The translations under genes and the position numbers were made by a program. Of a DNA stretch of 64,000 nucleotides, positions 57,701-64,000 are shown in pieces; positions within the stretch are counted from its first letter, which is position 1; each line of letters begins with the position of its first letter. The DNA is from Pedobacter antarcticus (GTDB lineage: Bacteria > Bacteroidota > Bacteroidia > Sphingobacteriales > Sphingobacteriaceae), in assembly GCF_900112985.1 (NCBI RefSeq), contig NZ_FONS01000007.1:106695-170694 (forward strand), read 5' to 3'. Below the pieces are notes generated by a model. It saw nothing but the letters and a program-made list of their open reading frames with translations, made no database searches and was not told the DNA's origin.

Positions 57701-58093
57701 CAGATCTTTCTCATTTTCAAGGCCATAACCCGTCGCTGTATGTTGCAGTTTTTTAATACGGATTTCCCAGTCAAAAAAAATGCGCAGGTAATTTTGTTCC
57801 AGGACGTTCATCAGAACCCGGGACTGATGAACGCACAGAAGGTTTTTTTGTGCGTTACAGGAGCAGGAGATAATTAGCTGTTTCGTATTTATTCTCAAGC
57901 TGATAGAAACAGGCATAGCCGACTGGTCCTGGATAAGAAAAGAGGCATAGCCAATTTCAATTTGTTCTGGTAAGAGCTGGAAATATCCGGCACTGGTCAG
58001 GTCTACCTGTGCAGCGCTATGTCTAATAATCCAAACCCTGTCCAGTTGTCTGAAATTGAAATCATCGATGATAAATGGTGGGTTCACTGTCAT
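54722..58093 (-). CDS. SWIM-SNF2 DEAD/DEAH-type helicase
   Basis: The 1123-residue protein has an N-terminal SWIM zinc-finger motif (C77-x-C79-x7-C87-x-H89, in SCSCNAQKNLLCVHQ), a long middle region of about 550 residues without recognised domain, and a C-terminal SNF2 ATPase from about residue 670. The ATPase has Walker A DDMGLGKT, motif Ia VVPATLLFNW, DESQ as the DEAH box, CMTGTPIENN, and helicase C with VFSQFVGMLDLIRKEL and SLKAGGTGLNLTKADYVYLV plus DRSYRIGQ. Bacterial SNF2 proteins of this type (RapA- or HepA-related) translocate on DNA and may act on stalled RNA polymerase or in defence; none is shown here. Confidence 0.93.
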   Translation of the reverse strand: MTVNPPFIIDDFNFRQLDRVWIIRHSAAQVDLTSAGYFQLLPEQIEIGYASFLIQDQSAMPVSISLRINTKQLIISCSCNAQKNLLCVHQSRVLMNVLEQNYLRIFFDWEIRIKKLQHTATGYGLENEKDLEAFFRIKLEGKELQVSPVLEYLLPVTTERNSQLKALLVPANSRNLPKHLLSAPDKKNILVFRQHKYYNHFQAELMEAAFTMQDKPKNPLESIPAIDFIWTAEAPAEVKFYTALSRFQQRYDQPDFALELNSLKALFLNPAKLKVYLHDPKVSENLTAAALKPVNLQKDKLEIELQVDLKDNFYTISASINIADKRFDLLMLPVTLHYFILHHKNLYLIDQPELLNLIHFFKKHHNHILIHESRYESFYQDVLAGLEQRIHINYTYIKKATVRQLKSEQKNHDGPQPDSELLIYLTDSEYYVLLNPVIRYNETEIPVLSRKQILTQDRNGKVFRINRDEEAELRFLTLISRQHPHFEDQLQQDAFYLHKKHFLDETWFLKTFQTWQESGITILGFQDLKGNKLNHNQAKIDIEIISGLDWFDTKLELSYGNQRVPLKQLHRAIRNKSKFVILGDGTHGLLPEQWLARLNELFQLATLNEEKLSLPKTSFTAIPDLFDAHMLSDQVKMELTEMNRQLADFNKIENIGKPPGLNAILRSYQQQGINWLNFLGTFNFGGILADDMGLGKTLQVIAYILSSRSKTKDNASLVVVPATLLFNWQAEIKKFAPELITYTLYGTERSKDSAQFKQADVVLTSYGTLLRDIGWLKNFVFEHIFLDESQQIKNPESLIYKAVILLKGRNRICMTGTPIENNTYDLYGQLSFACPGLLGSKQHFREQYASPVDQFNDTKKAAELRKKISPFILRRTKKEVATELPEKTEMVIYCEMDESQRKAYDVCKNEYKDYLNHVKSDDLAGHTIHILKGLTQLRQICNSPALLQDNLLHGNSSAKINVLMEEIQNHAPQHKILVFSQFVGMLDLIRKELRNKNINHEYLTGQSANRQKSVSNFQENDDVRVFLISLKAGGTGLNLTKADYVYLVDPWWNPAVENQAIDRSYRIGQEKHVVAVRLICPDTIEEKIMLLQQRKKNLFSDIIHTDSSLFNTMTKKDLLELLK

Positions 58094-58176
58094 TAAGCTC
58101 TAAAGGTAAGATAAGCACTTAAAATCAGGGGGCAAAAATATTTAAAAATAAATTCTACTATTTCAGTAGACATTAT

Positions 58177-58184
58177 TATATTTG
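58177..58184 (+). promoter_or_regulatory. Putative -7 element of tRNA-Cys
   Basis: TATATTTG matches TAnnTTTG exactly, 34 bp before the tRNA. A 6-bp-arm inverted repeat (TCTACT-N5-AGTAGA, 58154-58170) occupies the position just upstream, where a -33 element would be. Confidence 0.5.
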
Positions 58185-58218
58185 TGAAGCGAAGGAAGTA
58201 GAAAAATCCTGAACATAT

Positions 58219-58289
58219 AGTCATGTGGCCGAGTGGTGAGGTGCGGGTCTGCAAAACCCTAAACGGCGGTTCGAATCCGCCCATGACGT
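58219..58289 (+). tRNA. tRNA-Cys (GCA anticodon)
   Basis: The cloverleaf can be drawn by hand: acceptor AGTCATG/CATGACG, D-arm, anticodon arm with GCA at 58251-58253, variable loop AAAC and a T-arm GGCGG-TTCGAAT-CCGCC. U73 matches the cysteine discriminator, and CCA is not encoded. Two pairs are broken: A1-G72 at the top of the acceptor stem and C27-U43 at the top of the anticodon stem. Confidence 0.85.
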
Positions 58290-58722
58290 CGAGGCGTTCA
58301 ACGCCTACAGCAACTTGATTTTTGGTTAGATCTAGTTTTGTTTTGTTCATACTCCAGGTTGGATGGCCTGGAGTATTTTTTTGCAATTTTTTCTGATTAA
58401 TAATTTATCATGCGTATTAATTACGGTTATTCAGAATTTATACGTGATTTTATCATTTTAGGTATATAAACCCTAAAACCGGTTTCGCTTTTGTGTTCCA
58501 CTTATCCTATTCAAAATCTCCTTATTTTTCTAGTTTTTCTTCATCTTGTCCAATATACGGGACAGATAAATTCAAGGAAATCACTACAAATTCGCATATA
58601 ATTTATTTTTATATAAAATCCAAGTTAATTTCAGTACTGTAAGTTAATTGCCTATATAAATATGACTTTTTGGTATGCAGTTTGTCATTATGTTCATACC
58701 TAATCTGAAAAACATAAACATT
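58290..58722. other. 433-bp spacer after tRNA-Cys
   Basis: It contains a short GGCGTT-C-AACGCC hairpin at 58293-58305, a terminator at 58349-58382 and A+T-rich sequence before the sigma-factor gene. No gene was recognised. Confidence 0.5.
58349..58382 (+). terminator. Intrinsic terminator after tRNA-Cys
   Basis: ATACTCCAGG and CCTGGAGTAT with an 8-base loop, followed by a T-run. Confidence 0.88.
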
Positions 58723-59244
58723 ATGAACAGTAACGATTTTAATTTCCGGCTTTATAGTTATAAAGATTCATTGCAATCTTTTGCTATCTCTTTTACACGT
58801 GACGTAGAAGACGCGAATGATTTGGTTCAGGATACAATGCTTAAAGCAATCAATTATTCTAACCATTTTAAAGAAGGCACTAATTTCAAAGCGTGGTTAT
58901 ATACCATCATGAAAAACACCTTTATTAATAATTATAGAAGAGCAACCAAAACGAATTCTATCATGACTGTGAGTGATGAAATCACATCAGATAAGCTTCA
59001 TTACAGTGCGACTATAAATGATAGCCAGGGTAAGTTTGTAATGGAAGACATTTATAAAGCATTGGGAAAACTTCAGCCGGAATATTATGTTCCTTTTCTT
59101 AGATATTTTGAGGGATTTAAATATTATGAAATCGCGGAGCAACTAAATATTCCAATCGGTACAGTTAAAACAAGGATACACGTGGCGCGACAACTGCTTA
59201 AAAAGAGCCTTAAAATGCATTATAAAAATTTGCCAGGAAACTAG
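58723..59244 (+). CDS. ECF RNA polymerase sigma factor
   Basis: The ATG at 58723 is preferred; an in-frame upstream start at 58675 adds an unlikely extension. The 173-residue protein has sigma region 2 (about 20-85; DVEDANDLVQDTMLKA, then TNFKAWLYTIMKNTFINNYR) and region 4 (about 110-165; LRYFEGFKYYEIAEQLNIPI then GTVKTRIHVARQLLKK), separated by a short linker, as in group IV sigma factors. No anti-sigma gene is adjacent, so it is an orphan ECF of the type often seen in Bacteroidota. It ends at its own terminator. Confidence 0.93.
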   Translation: MNSNDFNFRLYSYKDSLQSFAISFTRDVEDANDLVQDTMLKAINYSNHFKEGTNFKAWLYTIMKNTFINNYRRATKTNSIMTVSDEITSDKLHYSATINDSQGKFVMEDIYKALGKLQPEYYVPFLRYFEGFKYYEIAEQLNIPIGTVKTRIHVARQLLKKSLKMHYKNLPGN

Positions 59245-59283
59245 GACTATAGATTTTAATCAGCGTTATTTTGTTTATTATAT

Positions 59284-59326
59284 AAAGGGTGTCTGCCGGA
59301 GTTAAATCTGGCAGACACCCTTTTTT
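59284..59326 (+). terminator. Intrinsic terminator after ECF sigma gene
   Basis: AAAGGGTGTCTGCC and GGCAGACACCCTTT form a 14-bp perfect stem followed by T residues. Confidence 0.93.
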
Positions 59327-59414
59327 CATTTGTATATCACCGGTCCGATTTTTTTGATTTAGGAAAAACTAATCTTTTTTGAGCCTGTTGTCAAAGAAAC
59401 AGAGGGGAGAACCT

Positions 59415-60062
59415 ATGAATCAGTTAAAAAACATATTGCCGGGTTTAATTTCGCTTCTGACAATAGTTGGATGTGGTCAGTCGGGGAAGGAAAACGAGAT
59501 GGGTACAACCACACTACCTGCTGACACAAATCTAGGGCAGGCAAAAAGGCAGACTATCGGTGATAAGAAAAGTGTAGCTGCAGAGCAAATTTTTCTGGAA
59601 GAAACAGGGAGAATTCTATTACTTGAACTTGAATTGAGTAATGTGTCACTGCAACGTGCAAGCCGTCCCGAGCTTAAAGCTTATACAGAGAAGATGATGG
59701 GTAGCACCAGAAAATTTCACGAACAGTTGCAACAGCTAGCAACGAGTCTTTCTTATCAACTTCCAGGAGCGTTGCCTTCCAGATCGCAGCTGCAGGTAGA
59801 TGAAATTAAAAAGCTGGAAGGTCAGGGCTTTGACCTGGAATATATTAAGTCTATTCTTGAATTGCAGCATAAAACGCTGGATAACTTACATGGAGCCATT
59901 CAGTTCAAAAAAGGGCCTGTTCAGGAATTTGCCAGCCATCAGCTTGAAGGCGTAAATAAGATGCTGGATGAAACCGTAATTATAGATTCACTAATCAAAA
60001 AAGTAAATCCAGACCAGCCTGGAGATGATTTATTAAGAATCGATCGTAAACATATCAAATAA
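59415..60062 (+). CDS. DUF4142 lipoprotein (ferritin-like bundle)
   Basis: An in-frame start lies at 59379, but ATG 59415 is preceded by a purine-rich AGGGGAGAA and starts a lipoprotein signal with cysteine in IVGCGQSGK; the product is 215 residues. The rest is helical with DUF4142-like segments (EETGRILLLELELSNVSLQR, PELKAYTEKMMGSTRKFHEQ, GFDLEYIKSILELQHKTLDN). DUF4142 proteins have a ferritin-like fold and are often encoded near general-stress genes; activity is unknown. An SDR gene follows after 12 bp. Confidence 0.82.
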   Translation: MNQLKNILPGLISLLTIVGCGQSGKENEMGTTTLPADTNLGQAKRQTIGDKKSVAAEQIFLEETGRILLLELELSNVSLQRASRPELKAYTEKMMGSTRKFHEQLQQLATSLSYQLPGALPSRSQLQVDEIKKLEGQGFDLEYIKSILELQHKTLDNLHGAIQFKKGPVQEFASHQLEGVNKMLDETVIIDSLIKKVNPDQPGDDLLRIDRKHIK

Positions 60063-60074
60063 GGAGAACAGAAG

Positions 60075-60968
60075 ATGTCAGTTAACAGTCAAACACAAAA
60101 TCCGCACGATAAATACCCCGTTCCTCCGTTTCCGAAGCAAGAACAGGAAGTGCCAGGAACAGAAGATCAGATGCAGCCAAAAGCAGACCATGGAGAAGAA
60201 TCCTATATCGGGTCTGGTAAACTAGAAGGTAAGAAGGCCATTATCACCGGTGGCGATTCTGGAATCGGTAAAGCGGTAGCCATTGCTTTTGCCAGAGAAG
60301 GGGCAGACGTGCTGATCAGCTATCTGGATACCACAGAAGATAAAGATGCAGAAGAGACTGCTGCGGTAGTTGAAGCGTGTGGCAGGAAGGCTATTCTTAT
60401 TAAAGGAGATATCAGATCAGAATCTCATTGTAAGGCTATTGTCGACAGAGCTGTTCAGGAATTTGGTCAGATTGACATTTTAGTAAATAATGCCGCATTT
60501 CAGATGTCCAGGAAATCACTGCAGGAAATACCAACTGCCGAATGGGAGCGTTCATTCGATACGAATATTACGCCAATGTTCTTTTTATCCAAGGCTGCGG
60601 AACCACATATGAAGCCTGGCAGCAGTATTATTAATACCACTTCCGTAAACGCATATTCACCGAGTGAAGTGCTGCTTCCCTATGCCGCGACTAAAGCGGC
60701 AATTCAGAATTTTACGGCTAACTTAAGCCAGATTTTGTTGGAACAAAAAAAGGGGATTAGGGTTAATGCGGTCGCGCCGGGTCCGGTATGGACACCGTTA
60801 ATTCCTTCTACTATGCCAGATGCAGAGAATTTTGGCAAAGATACGCCGATGGGCCGTCCCGGGCAGCCCGTGGAAATTGCAGCCGCTTATGTGTTTTTGG
60901 CTTCCGACCAGGCTAGTTATGTCGCTGGCGCAACCATTCCTGTAACCGGTGGAAGGATAACAATCTGA
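60075..60968 (+). CDS. SDR-family oxidoreductase (general-stress type)
   Basis: The 297-residue protein has an N-terminal extension of about 45 residues with the PPFPKQEQEVPGTEDQM motif that marks the YghA/GSP39-type SDR group, then the NAD(P)-binding TGGDSGIGKAVA, the NNAAF motif, a catalytic Tyr-Lys pair in YAATK and the C-terminal SDQASYVAGATIPVTGG. These enzymes reduce aldehydes or act on sugar alcohols and are associated with stress in several bacteria. It is likely co-transcribed with the DUF4142 gene. Confidence 0.92.
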   Translation: MSVNSQTQNPHDKYPVPPFPKQEQEVPGTEDQMQPKADHGEESYIGSGKLEGKKAIITGGDSGIGKAVAIAFAREGADVLISYLDTTEDKDAEETAAVVEACGRKAILIKGDIRSESHCKAIVDRAVQEFGQIDILVNNAAFQMSRKSLQEIPTAEWERSFDTNITPMFFLSKAAEPHMKPGSSIINTTSVNAYSPSEVLLPYAATKAAIQNFTANLSQILLEQKKGIRVNAVAPGPVWTPLIPSTMPDAENFGKDTPMGRPGQPVEIAAAYVFLASDQASYVAGATIPVTGGRITI

Positions 60969-60977
60969 TGACTTTAT

Positions 60978-61024
60978 AATATCCGTTAAAATCGTTAATT
61001 TACCAGGAGATTTTAACGGATATT
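60978..61024. promoter_or_regulatory. Perfect 16-bp inverted repeat abutting a start codon
   Basis: The arms AATATCCGTTAAAATC (60978-60993) and its exact complement (61009-61024) enclose 15 bases. The right arm ends on the base before the ATG of the HAD gene, and the ACCAGGAGA purine stretch lies in the loop and arm base. There is no T-run, so mRNA folding could limit translation of the HAD gene. Confidence 0.65.
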
Positions 61025-61642
61025 ATGGAACATACAGATATAAAAATACTTTTTTTCGATATCGGAGGAGTCCTGCTTACCAATGGTTGGGGACATGAGT
61101 CGAGGAAACTCGCCGCTAAACAGTTCGATCTGGACTATGACGAGGTAAACACCTTGCACAATTATATTTTTAACGTTTATGAGATCGGGAAAATCAGTCT
61201 TGACGAATATCTTGATACTGTGATCTTCAATAAACCCAGGGAATTTACCAGGGAAGATTTCAGGGAATTTATGTTTTCACAGTCAAAAGAACTTCCAGGC
61301 CTCCTGTCGTGGTTAAAAGCGTGGAAGAAAAATTGTGATTTCCGCATTATATCCATTAATAATGAAGGAAAAGAGTTAAATAGTTACCGGGTTAAAAAAT
61401 TCAAACTTCATGAATGCTTTGATGCATTCGTGTCATCCTGCGATGTAGGTATTCGCAAGCCAGATCCGAATATTTTTAAATTAGCACTTGGTATAGCGCA
61501 AGCCAGACCGGAGCAATGTTATTATTTTGACGACCGTATTTTTCAGGTAGGAACAGCTGCCCAGCTGGGGATCCATGCGTTTCACCATACGAGCTTTGAA
61601 CAAACTAAATCCATTCTTGAAGAAATTGGAGGAAAGGCTTAA
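61025..61642 (+). CDS. HAD-superfamily hydrolase (subfamily IA)
   Basis: The 205-residue enzyme has a Rossmann-like HAD core with an inserted helical cap. Motif 1 FFDIGGVLL carries the nucleophile Asp; Gly replaces the second Asp, as also in YihX-type members. Motif 2 lies in RIISINNEGKELN, motif 3 is the Lys in RKPDPNIFKLAL and motif 4 is YYFDDR. Likely a small-molecule phosphatase or dehalogenase-like hydrolase; the substrate is unknown. Its start codon directly follows the arm of a perfect inverted repeat. Confidence 0.9.
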   Translation: MEHTDIKILFFDIGGVLLTNGWGHESRKLAAKQFDLDYDEVNTLHNYIFNVYEIGKISLDEYLDTVIFNKPREFTREDFREFMFSQSKELPGLLSWLKAWKKNCDFRIISINNEGKELNSYRVKKFKLHECFDAFVSSCDVGIRKPDPNIFKLALGIAQARPEQCYYFDDRIFQVGTAAQLGIHAFHHTSFEQTKSILEEIGGKA

Positions 61643-61651
61643 TAGTATTTG

Positions 61652-61696
61652 AAAGCCTGGTCTAGGCTGTTTTCACAAGACCTTTGACCAGGCTTT
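61652..61696. terminator. Possible terminator overlapping convergent gene end
   Basis: AAAGCCTGGTC and GACCAGGCTTT form an 11-bp stem with a 23-base loop; the right arm lies inside the end of the convergent gene. A short T-run follows. The large loop makes this weaker than the other terminators. Confidence 0.4.
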
Positions 61697-62261
61697 TCCA
61701 TTGTGGATAGGATAATCCTAATTTTGCTGTCCAGCCAACAAATGTATTTCGAATGTTATCCAGTGTATTTTCTGTATGTACATTTGGAACTTCATTTCTT
61801 CCATGCTCTTCGGCAGAGACGACCTTTCCTCTGAGTTTTACCTGAAAAGTGGAGCTGGCAGAAGGTTCGAAAAAATGGGCTGTCTGATCTGTAGAATTAA
61901 CCGGATTTGCACATGGTCTTGCCCTTAAACTTAGTGTTTTCTGATCTTCAGATATTTCTTCGGTAATTTCCTCGATAACCACCCAGTCGTAACCTTCACC
62001 AGCAGAAGTGCCCGGTCCGGGAATATTTATTTTAATGTAGTCACCAATTTGTGCAGGTCGGGTGAGTGTCCTGCCGGAAAGATCTGTTAATGTAAACGTT
62101 GATAGTGGCACTTCGCAGACTTCCCACCATTGTGATACCATCAGAAGCCTTTCTTTCGCAATTTCATAAAAATCTGCAGCTTGAGCGCTATCCTGGAACT
62201 CGGCCAGGGCATTGGTGTCCAGTTGCCCTCCGGTATATTGTTGTGGTATTTGATCTTTCAT
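61662..62261 (-). CDS. Hypothetical protein
   Basis: I do not recognise this 199-residue soluble protein, which has no signal peptide or membrane segment. Its middle is beta-rich (GDYIKINIPGPGTSAGEGYD, WVVIEEITEEISEDQKTLSL), with a polar Ser/Asn-rich stretch, and the C-terminus is helical with several Trp (WTAKLGLSYPQWKSLVKGL). The repeated short beta segments could form a small barrel. The small membrane protein encoded 41 bp upstream on the same strand may be co-transcribed. Confidence 0.8.
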   Translation of the reverse strand: MKDQIPQQYTGGQLDTNALAEFQDSAQAADFYEIAKERLLMVSQWWEVCEVPLSTFTLTDLSGRTLTRPAQIGDYIKINIPGPGTSAGEGYDWVVIEEITEEISEDQKTLSLRARPCANPVNSTDQTAHFFEPSASSTFQVKLRGKVVSAEEHGRNEVPNVHTENTLDNIRNTFVGWTAKLGLSYPQWKSLVKGLVKTA

Positions 62262-62302
62262 GGCGTTTTCTTTCTGAAACGCCTAAACTGTTGAATTGTT
62301 TA

Positions 62303-62425
62303 CTATTTAACTATCCAATATCCGAAAGCCAGCCACAATAAACCCTTGACTAGAAAGAACATAAACCCCCAAAATCCCAGTTTACGAAACCATTTTAAAA
62401 TAAGTGCCTTTTTCTCCTGATTCAT
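62303..62425 (-). CDS. 40-residue membrane protein
   Basis: The frame reads MNQEKKALILKWFRKLGFWG and then FMFFLVKGLLWLAFGYWIVK, a basic N-terminus followed by one or two aromatic-rich hydrophobic stretches, with a TAG stop. Its charge pattern and the purine run AGGAG in its own 5' codons suggest a real small inner-membrane protein. It lies just upstream of, and in the same direction as, the hypothetical gene. No family is known to me. Confidence 0.55.
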   Translation of the reverse strand: MNQEKKALILKWFRKLGFWGFMFFLVKGLLWLAFGYWIVK

Positions 62426-62550
62426 TGCTTAAACATAATGATTCTAATTTATTTTCGTAGCAGGATTATTTTATTTTACGTACCGATGGTTCAGGCTTCG
62501 CGGAACCTTTCTAAATTGTAATCATTTTCCCACGATCTATTCTTTTAAAT

Positions 62551-62558
62551 TATGTTTG
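62551..62558 (+). promoter_or_regulatory. Putative -7 element of CDGSH gene
   Basis: TATGTTTG matches TAnnTTTG exactly 16 bp before the start codon, implying a very short leader. No matching -33 TTTG was found. Confidence 0.45.
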
Positions 62559-62574
62559 CGGCAAATTATAAAAT

Positions 62575-62799
62575 ATGTCAAAGACTAAACTTACTATCAA
62601 TAATAACGGATCTGTTAAGATCGAAGGTGATTTTGAAATTGTAGATAGAAACGGAAATACTTATGGATTACAAGGTAGAACTGTATTATCTATATGCCGT
62701 TGCGGATTATCTAAAAACAAGCCATTTTGTGATGGTGCTCACAATGGTAATTTCGATCATGAAGCTATCGCGTTTGATCTTCCACCAAAAAAAGTATAA
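62575..62799 (+). CDS. CDGSH iron-sulphur domain protein
   Basis: The 74-residue protein contains one complete CDGSH-type motif: C41, C43, C52 and H56 in CRCGLSKNKPFCDGAH, which coordinates a redox-active 2Fe-2S cluster with three Cys and one His. Bacterial single-domain members of this MitoNEET-like family are small cytosolic proteins thought to take part in redox or iron handling. It is a stand-alone gene. Confidence 0.95.
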   Translation: MSKTKLTINNNGSVKIEGDFEIVDRNGNTYGLQGRTVLSICRCGLSKNKPFCDGAHNGNFDHEAIAFDLPPKKV

Positions 62800-62898
62800 T
62801 CTTTTGGGCTGAACCGCCTGAATATTATTCTTTTAAACATTTTTTGTGCCGGTCTGTTTTGTTTACCTGTTTACGTTAGATTCTAAAACCGGGAAGCC

Positions 62899-63054
62899 AT
62901 GAAAAAACACGAAGAGGAACCTAAGCCGAAAGAAAAATCCGAGATTCCAAAAACTGAGACAGCGCAACCTCTTTCTGAAAAGGATGAGGTTAAAAAAGCG
63001 GAAGATGAACTTCGGATAAGAATGGATAAAAAATACAAATCTTCCGATCAGTGA
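62899..63054 (+). CDS. 51-residue highly charged protein
   Basis: MKKHEEEPKPKEKSEIPKTE and the following residues are almost wholly Lys, Glu, Pro, Asp and Ser, so the protein is expected to be disordered. It has a start, a stop and its own strong terminator only 1 bp after the stop, which supports it being expressed. Function is unknown; small charged Bacteroidota proteins of this kind are often stress-induced. Confidence 0.6.
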   Translation: MKKHEEEPKPKEKSEIPKTETAQPLSEKDEVKKAEDELRIRMDKKYKSSDQ

Positions 63055-63055
63055 A

Positions 63056-63094
63056 AGAAGCCCCCAAAAATTATTATAATTTTTGGGGGCTTCT
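63056..63094. terminator. Bidirectional palindromic terminator
   Basis: AGAAGCCCCCAAAAATTAT and its exact complement form 19-bp arms around one base. The stem is GC-rich at its base and A+T-rich at the loop, and only a short T-run follows, so efficiency is uncertain. Confidence 0.7.
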
Positions 63095-63178
63095 CTATTT
63101 TATTGCATTTATGATCACCTGGTTGAACTGTCCGTTCCTGATATGAGTTTACATAAGAAAGTTTTTCAAAACAGAAAA

Positions 63179-63547
63179 ATGAGTATAAAAAACGAACGTC
63201 CAAGTAAGGGCAAAGGCGGGAGGGTTTCTCCCCATTCAGAAAGTTTTAGAGTTCAGTTAGCTTTGGAATACATTCAAGGTTCCTACAGCTACCCCCAGGT
63301 AGCAAGAAAATATGGTTTGCCTGAACATACTATCATATCCTTCGTATCTTGGTACCGAAAGACCCAAACCCAGCTTATGCCAGAAGAACCGCTTATCCCA
63401 AATGAGCCTTTGAGCTCCGAGGATCGAAAAGGGTTAGAAAAACGACTTGTATTGGCCGAGATGAAGATTGCAGCTCTTGAAAAGGTAATTGCAATCGCTA
63501 ACCAGGAGTACAATACAGATCTTAAAAAAAAAGCTGCTACCAAGTGA
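63179..63547 (+). CDS. IS3-family transposase OrfA (HTH)
   Basis: The 122-residue protein starts at ATG 63179, although an upstream in-frame ATG exists at 63143. It has an N-terminal helix-turn-helix (ESFRVQLALEYIQGSYSYPQ, then VARKYGLPEHTIISFVSWY) and a leucine-zipper-like coiled coil (LEKRLVLAEMKIAALEKVIA). OrfA binds the element ends and can fuse to OrfB by frameshifting. Its stop codon overlaps the first codon of OrfB. Confidence 0.88.
   Translation: MSIKNERPSKGKGGRVSPHSESFRVQLALEYIQGSYSYPQVARKYGLPEHTIISFVSWYRKTQTQLMPEEPLIPNEPLSSEDRKGLEKRLVLAEMKIAALEKVIAIANQEYNTDLKKKAATK
63524..63532 (+). other. A9 slippery run for -1 frameshifting
   Basis: Nine consecutive A lie near the end of OrfA. 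In the -1 frame a TAA occupies 63523-63525 and the frame is then open into OrfB, which fits a programmed shift within the A-run. This is the known strategy of IS3-family elements to make the OrfAB transposase. Confidence 0.7.
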
Positions 63548-64000
63548 TCTATGAGTTAAAAGGAACACGCAAAGATTATAGTATCGATAATCTTTGCGCT
63601 GTCTTTGGCTATACCAGGCAGGCCTGGTATAGCCATTTAAGAAGCGTACGGCTGTGTTTTTTAGAACAAGAAATTGTATTGGAAAAAATATACGAGATCA
63701 GAAAAGAGCTCCCTAAAACCGGATGTATCAAACTCTACAAAGAACTTAACAATGGCTTCTTGCAGGGACACGGCATATCAATGGGTAGAGATGCTGTATT
63801 TAACCTTGTACGTTCTCAGGGGATGTTGATCAAAACCAAAAAGAAATGGGTATATACCACCAATTCCTTTCACAGGTTCAAAGTGCATGCAGATCTAGTT
63901 CAGCGAAGAGCTGCTCTGTGCGCAGAGGAAATATGGGTAAGTGATATCACTTATTTACGTACCAGCGCCTGTTTTGTATACCTCTGTTTAATTACAGATG
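63544..64000 (+). CDS. IS3-family transposase OrfB (DDE), partial
   Basis: The frame starts at GTG 63544 (overlapping the OrfA stop as GTGA) and is open to the window end. It encodes the N-terminal helical HTH_21-like region (KTGCIKLYKELN, GRDAVFNLVRSQGML) and the beginning of the DDE catalytic core: WVSDITYL contains the first catalytic Asp. The remaining DDE residues are beyond the window. No internal stop or frameshift is seen in the visible part, so the element may be active. Confidence 0.88.
   Translation, partial: MIYELKGTRKDYSIDNLCAVFGYTRQAWYSHLRSVRLCFLEQEIVLEKIYEIRKELPKTGCIKLYKELNNGFLQGHGISMGRDAVFNLVRSQGMLIKTKKKWVYTTNSFHRFKVHADLVQRRAALCAEEIWVSDITYLRTSACFVYLCLITD

Larger units (their letters stand above)
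63124..64000 (+). mobile_element. IS3-family insertion sequence, cut by window end
   Basis: Two overlapping transposase frames (OrfA, OrfB) with an A-run at their junction mark an IS3-family element. TGAACTGTCC at 63124 is a possible left terminal repeat, but the exact end is not fixed because the right end lies outside the window. No target duplication could be checked. Confidence 0.75.

Noticed and set aside
58293..58305. Short GGCGTT/AACGCC hairpin directly after the tRNA
   Set aside because: Only one base in the loop and no T-run; a better terminator lies at 58349. Could be a processing signal but nothing supports it.
1..64000. CRISPR array or other short tandem repeat array
   Set aside because: No regularly spaced repeat of 20-40 bp was noticed in any spacer.

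Overview
The window looks like chromosome from a member of the Bacteroidota, most likely Sphingobacteriaceae close to Pedobacter. The evidence is two SusC/SusD loci, many TonB-dependent receptors with CarboxypepD_reg-type N-termini, lipoproteins with a Cys-Lys-Lys lipobox context, DUF4249 and DUF4890 families, A+T-rich spacers with few clear Shine-Dalgarno sequences, and several good matches to the Bacteroidota promoter element TAnnTTTG. No rRNA or CRISPR array was seen.

Layout. 1-7134: end of a glycan-utilisation locus (partial SusC, SusD, a surface lipoprotein, a GH2 hydrolase). 7249-10689: a DUF892 ferritin-like protein, an M13 peptidase and a convergent YceI protein. 10963-18016: a complete haem-uptake locus (TonB receptor, HmuY-like lipoprotein, HmuT/U/V transporter, HmuS-like degrading factor). 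18169-23685: housekeeping genes (rpiA, acetyltransferase, LysR regulator, thrS-infC-rpmI-rplT). 23803-28481: a DUF4890 protein, a phage-like regulatory module (S24 repressor facing a degenerate GIY-YIG protein and an ORF6N protein across three operator-like repeats) and PBP1A. 28916-41737: a TonB receptor, then a divergent alpha-mannoside locus (SusC/SusD one way; GH125, ROK kinase and GH92 the other) with the same LacI-type operator motif at both ends of the 643-bp divergent spacer.

42129-54710 is the most unusual region. It is a tightly packed same-strand run: membrane Ser/Thr kinase, FHA-like protein, 29-residue membrane peptide, membrane PP2C phosphatase with an extracytoplasmic beta-helix-like domain, a 1309-residue single-chain fusion of a SEDS (RodA/FtsW) glycosyltransferase with a class B PBP transpeptidase, an FHA protein, then a TonB receptor, a DUF4249 lipoprotein and an unknown protein. 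It parallels the actinobacterial pknA/pknB-pbpA-rodA-pstP-fhaA/fhaB cluster in content, but with the two synthase halves fused and an outer-membrane receptor pair appended. I infer a phospho-signalling-controlled peptidoglycan synthase.

54722-64000: a SWIM-SNF2 helicase, a tRNA-Cys with weak end pairing, an ECF sigma factor, a stress-type cluster (DUF4142 lipoprotein, SDR oxidoreductase, HAD hydrolase), small membrane and charged proteins, a CDGSH iron-sulphur protein, and an IS3-family element cut by the window end.
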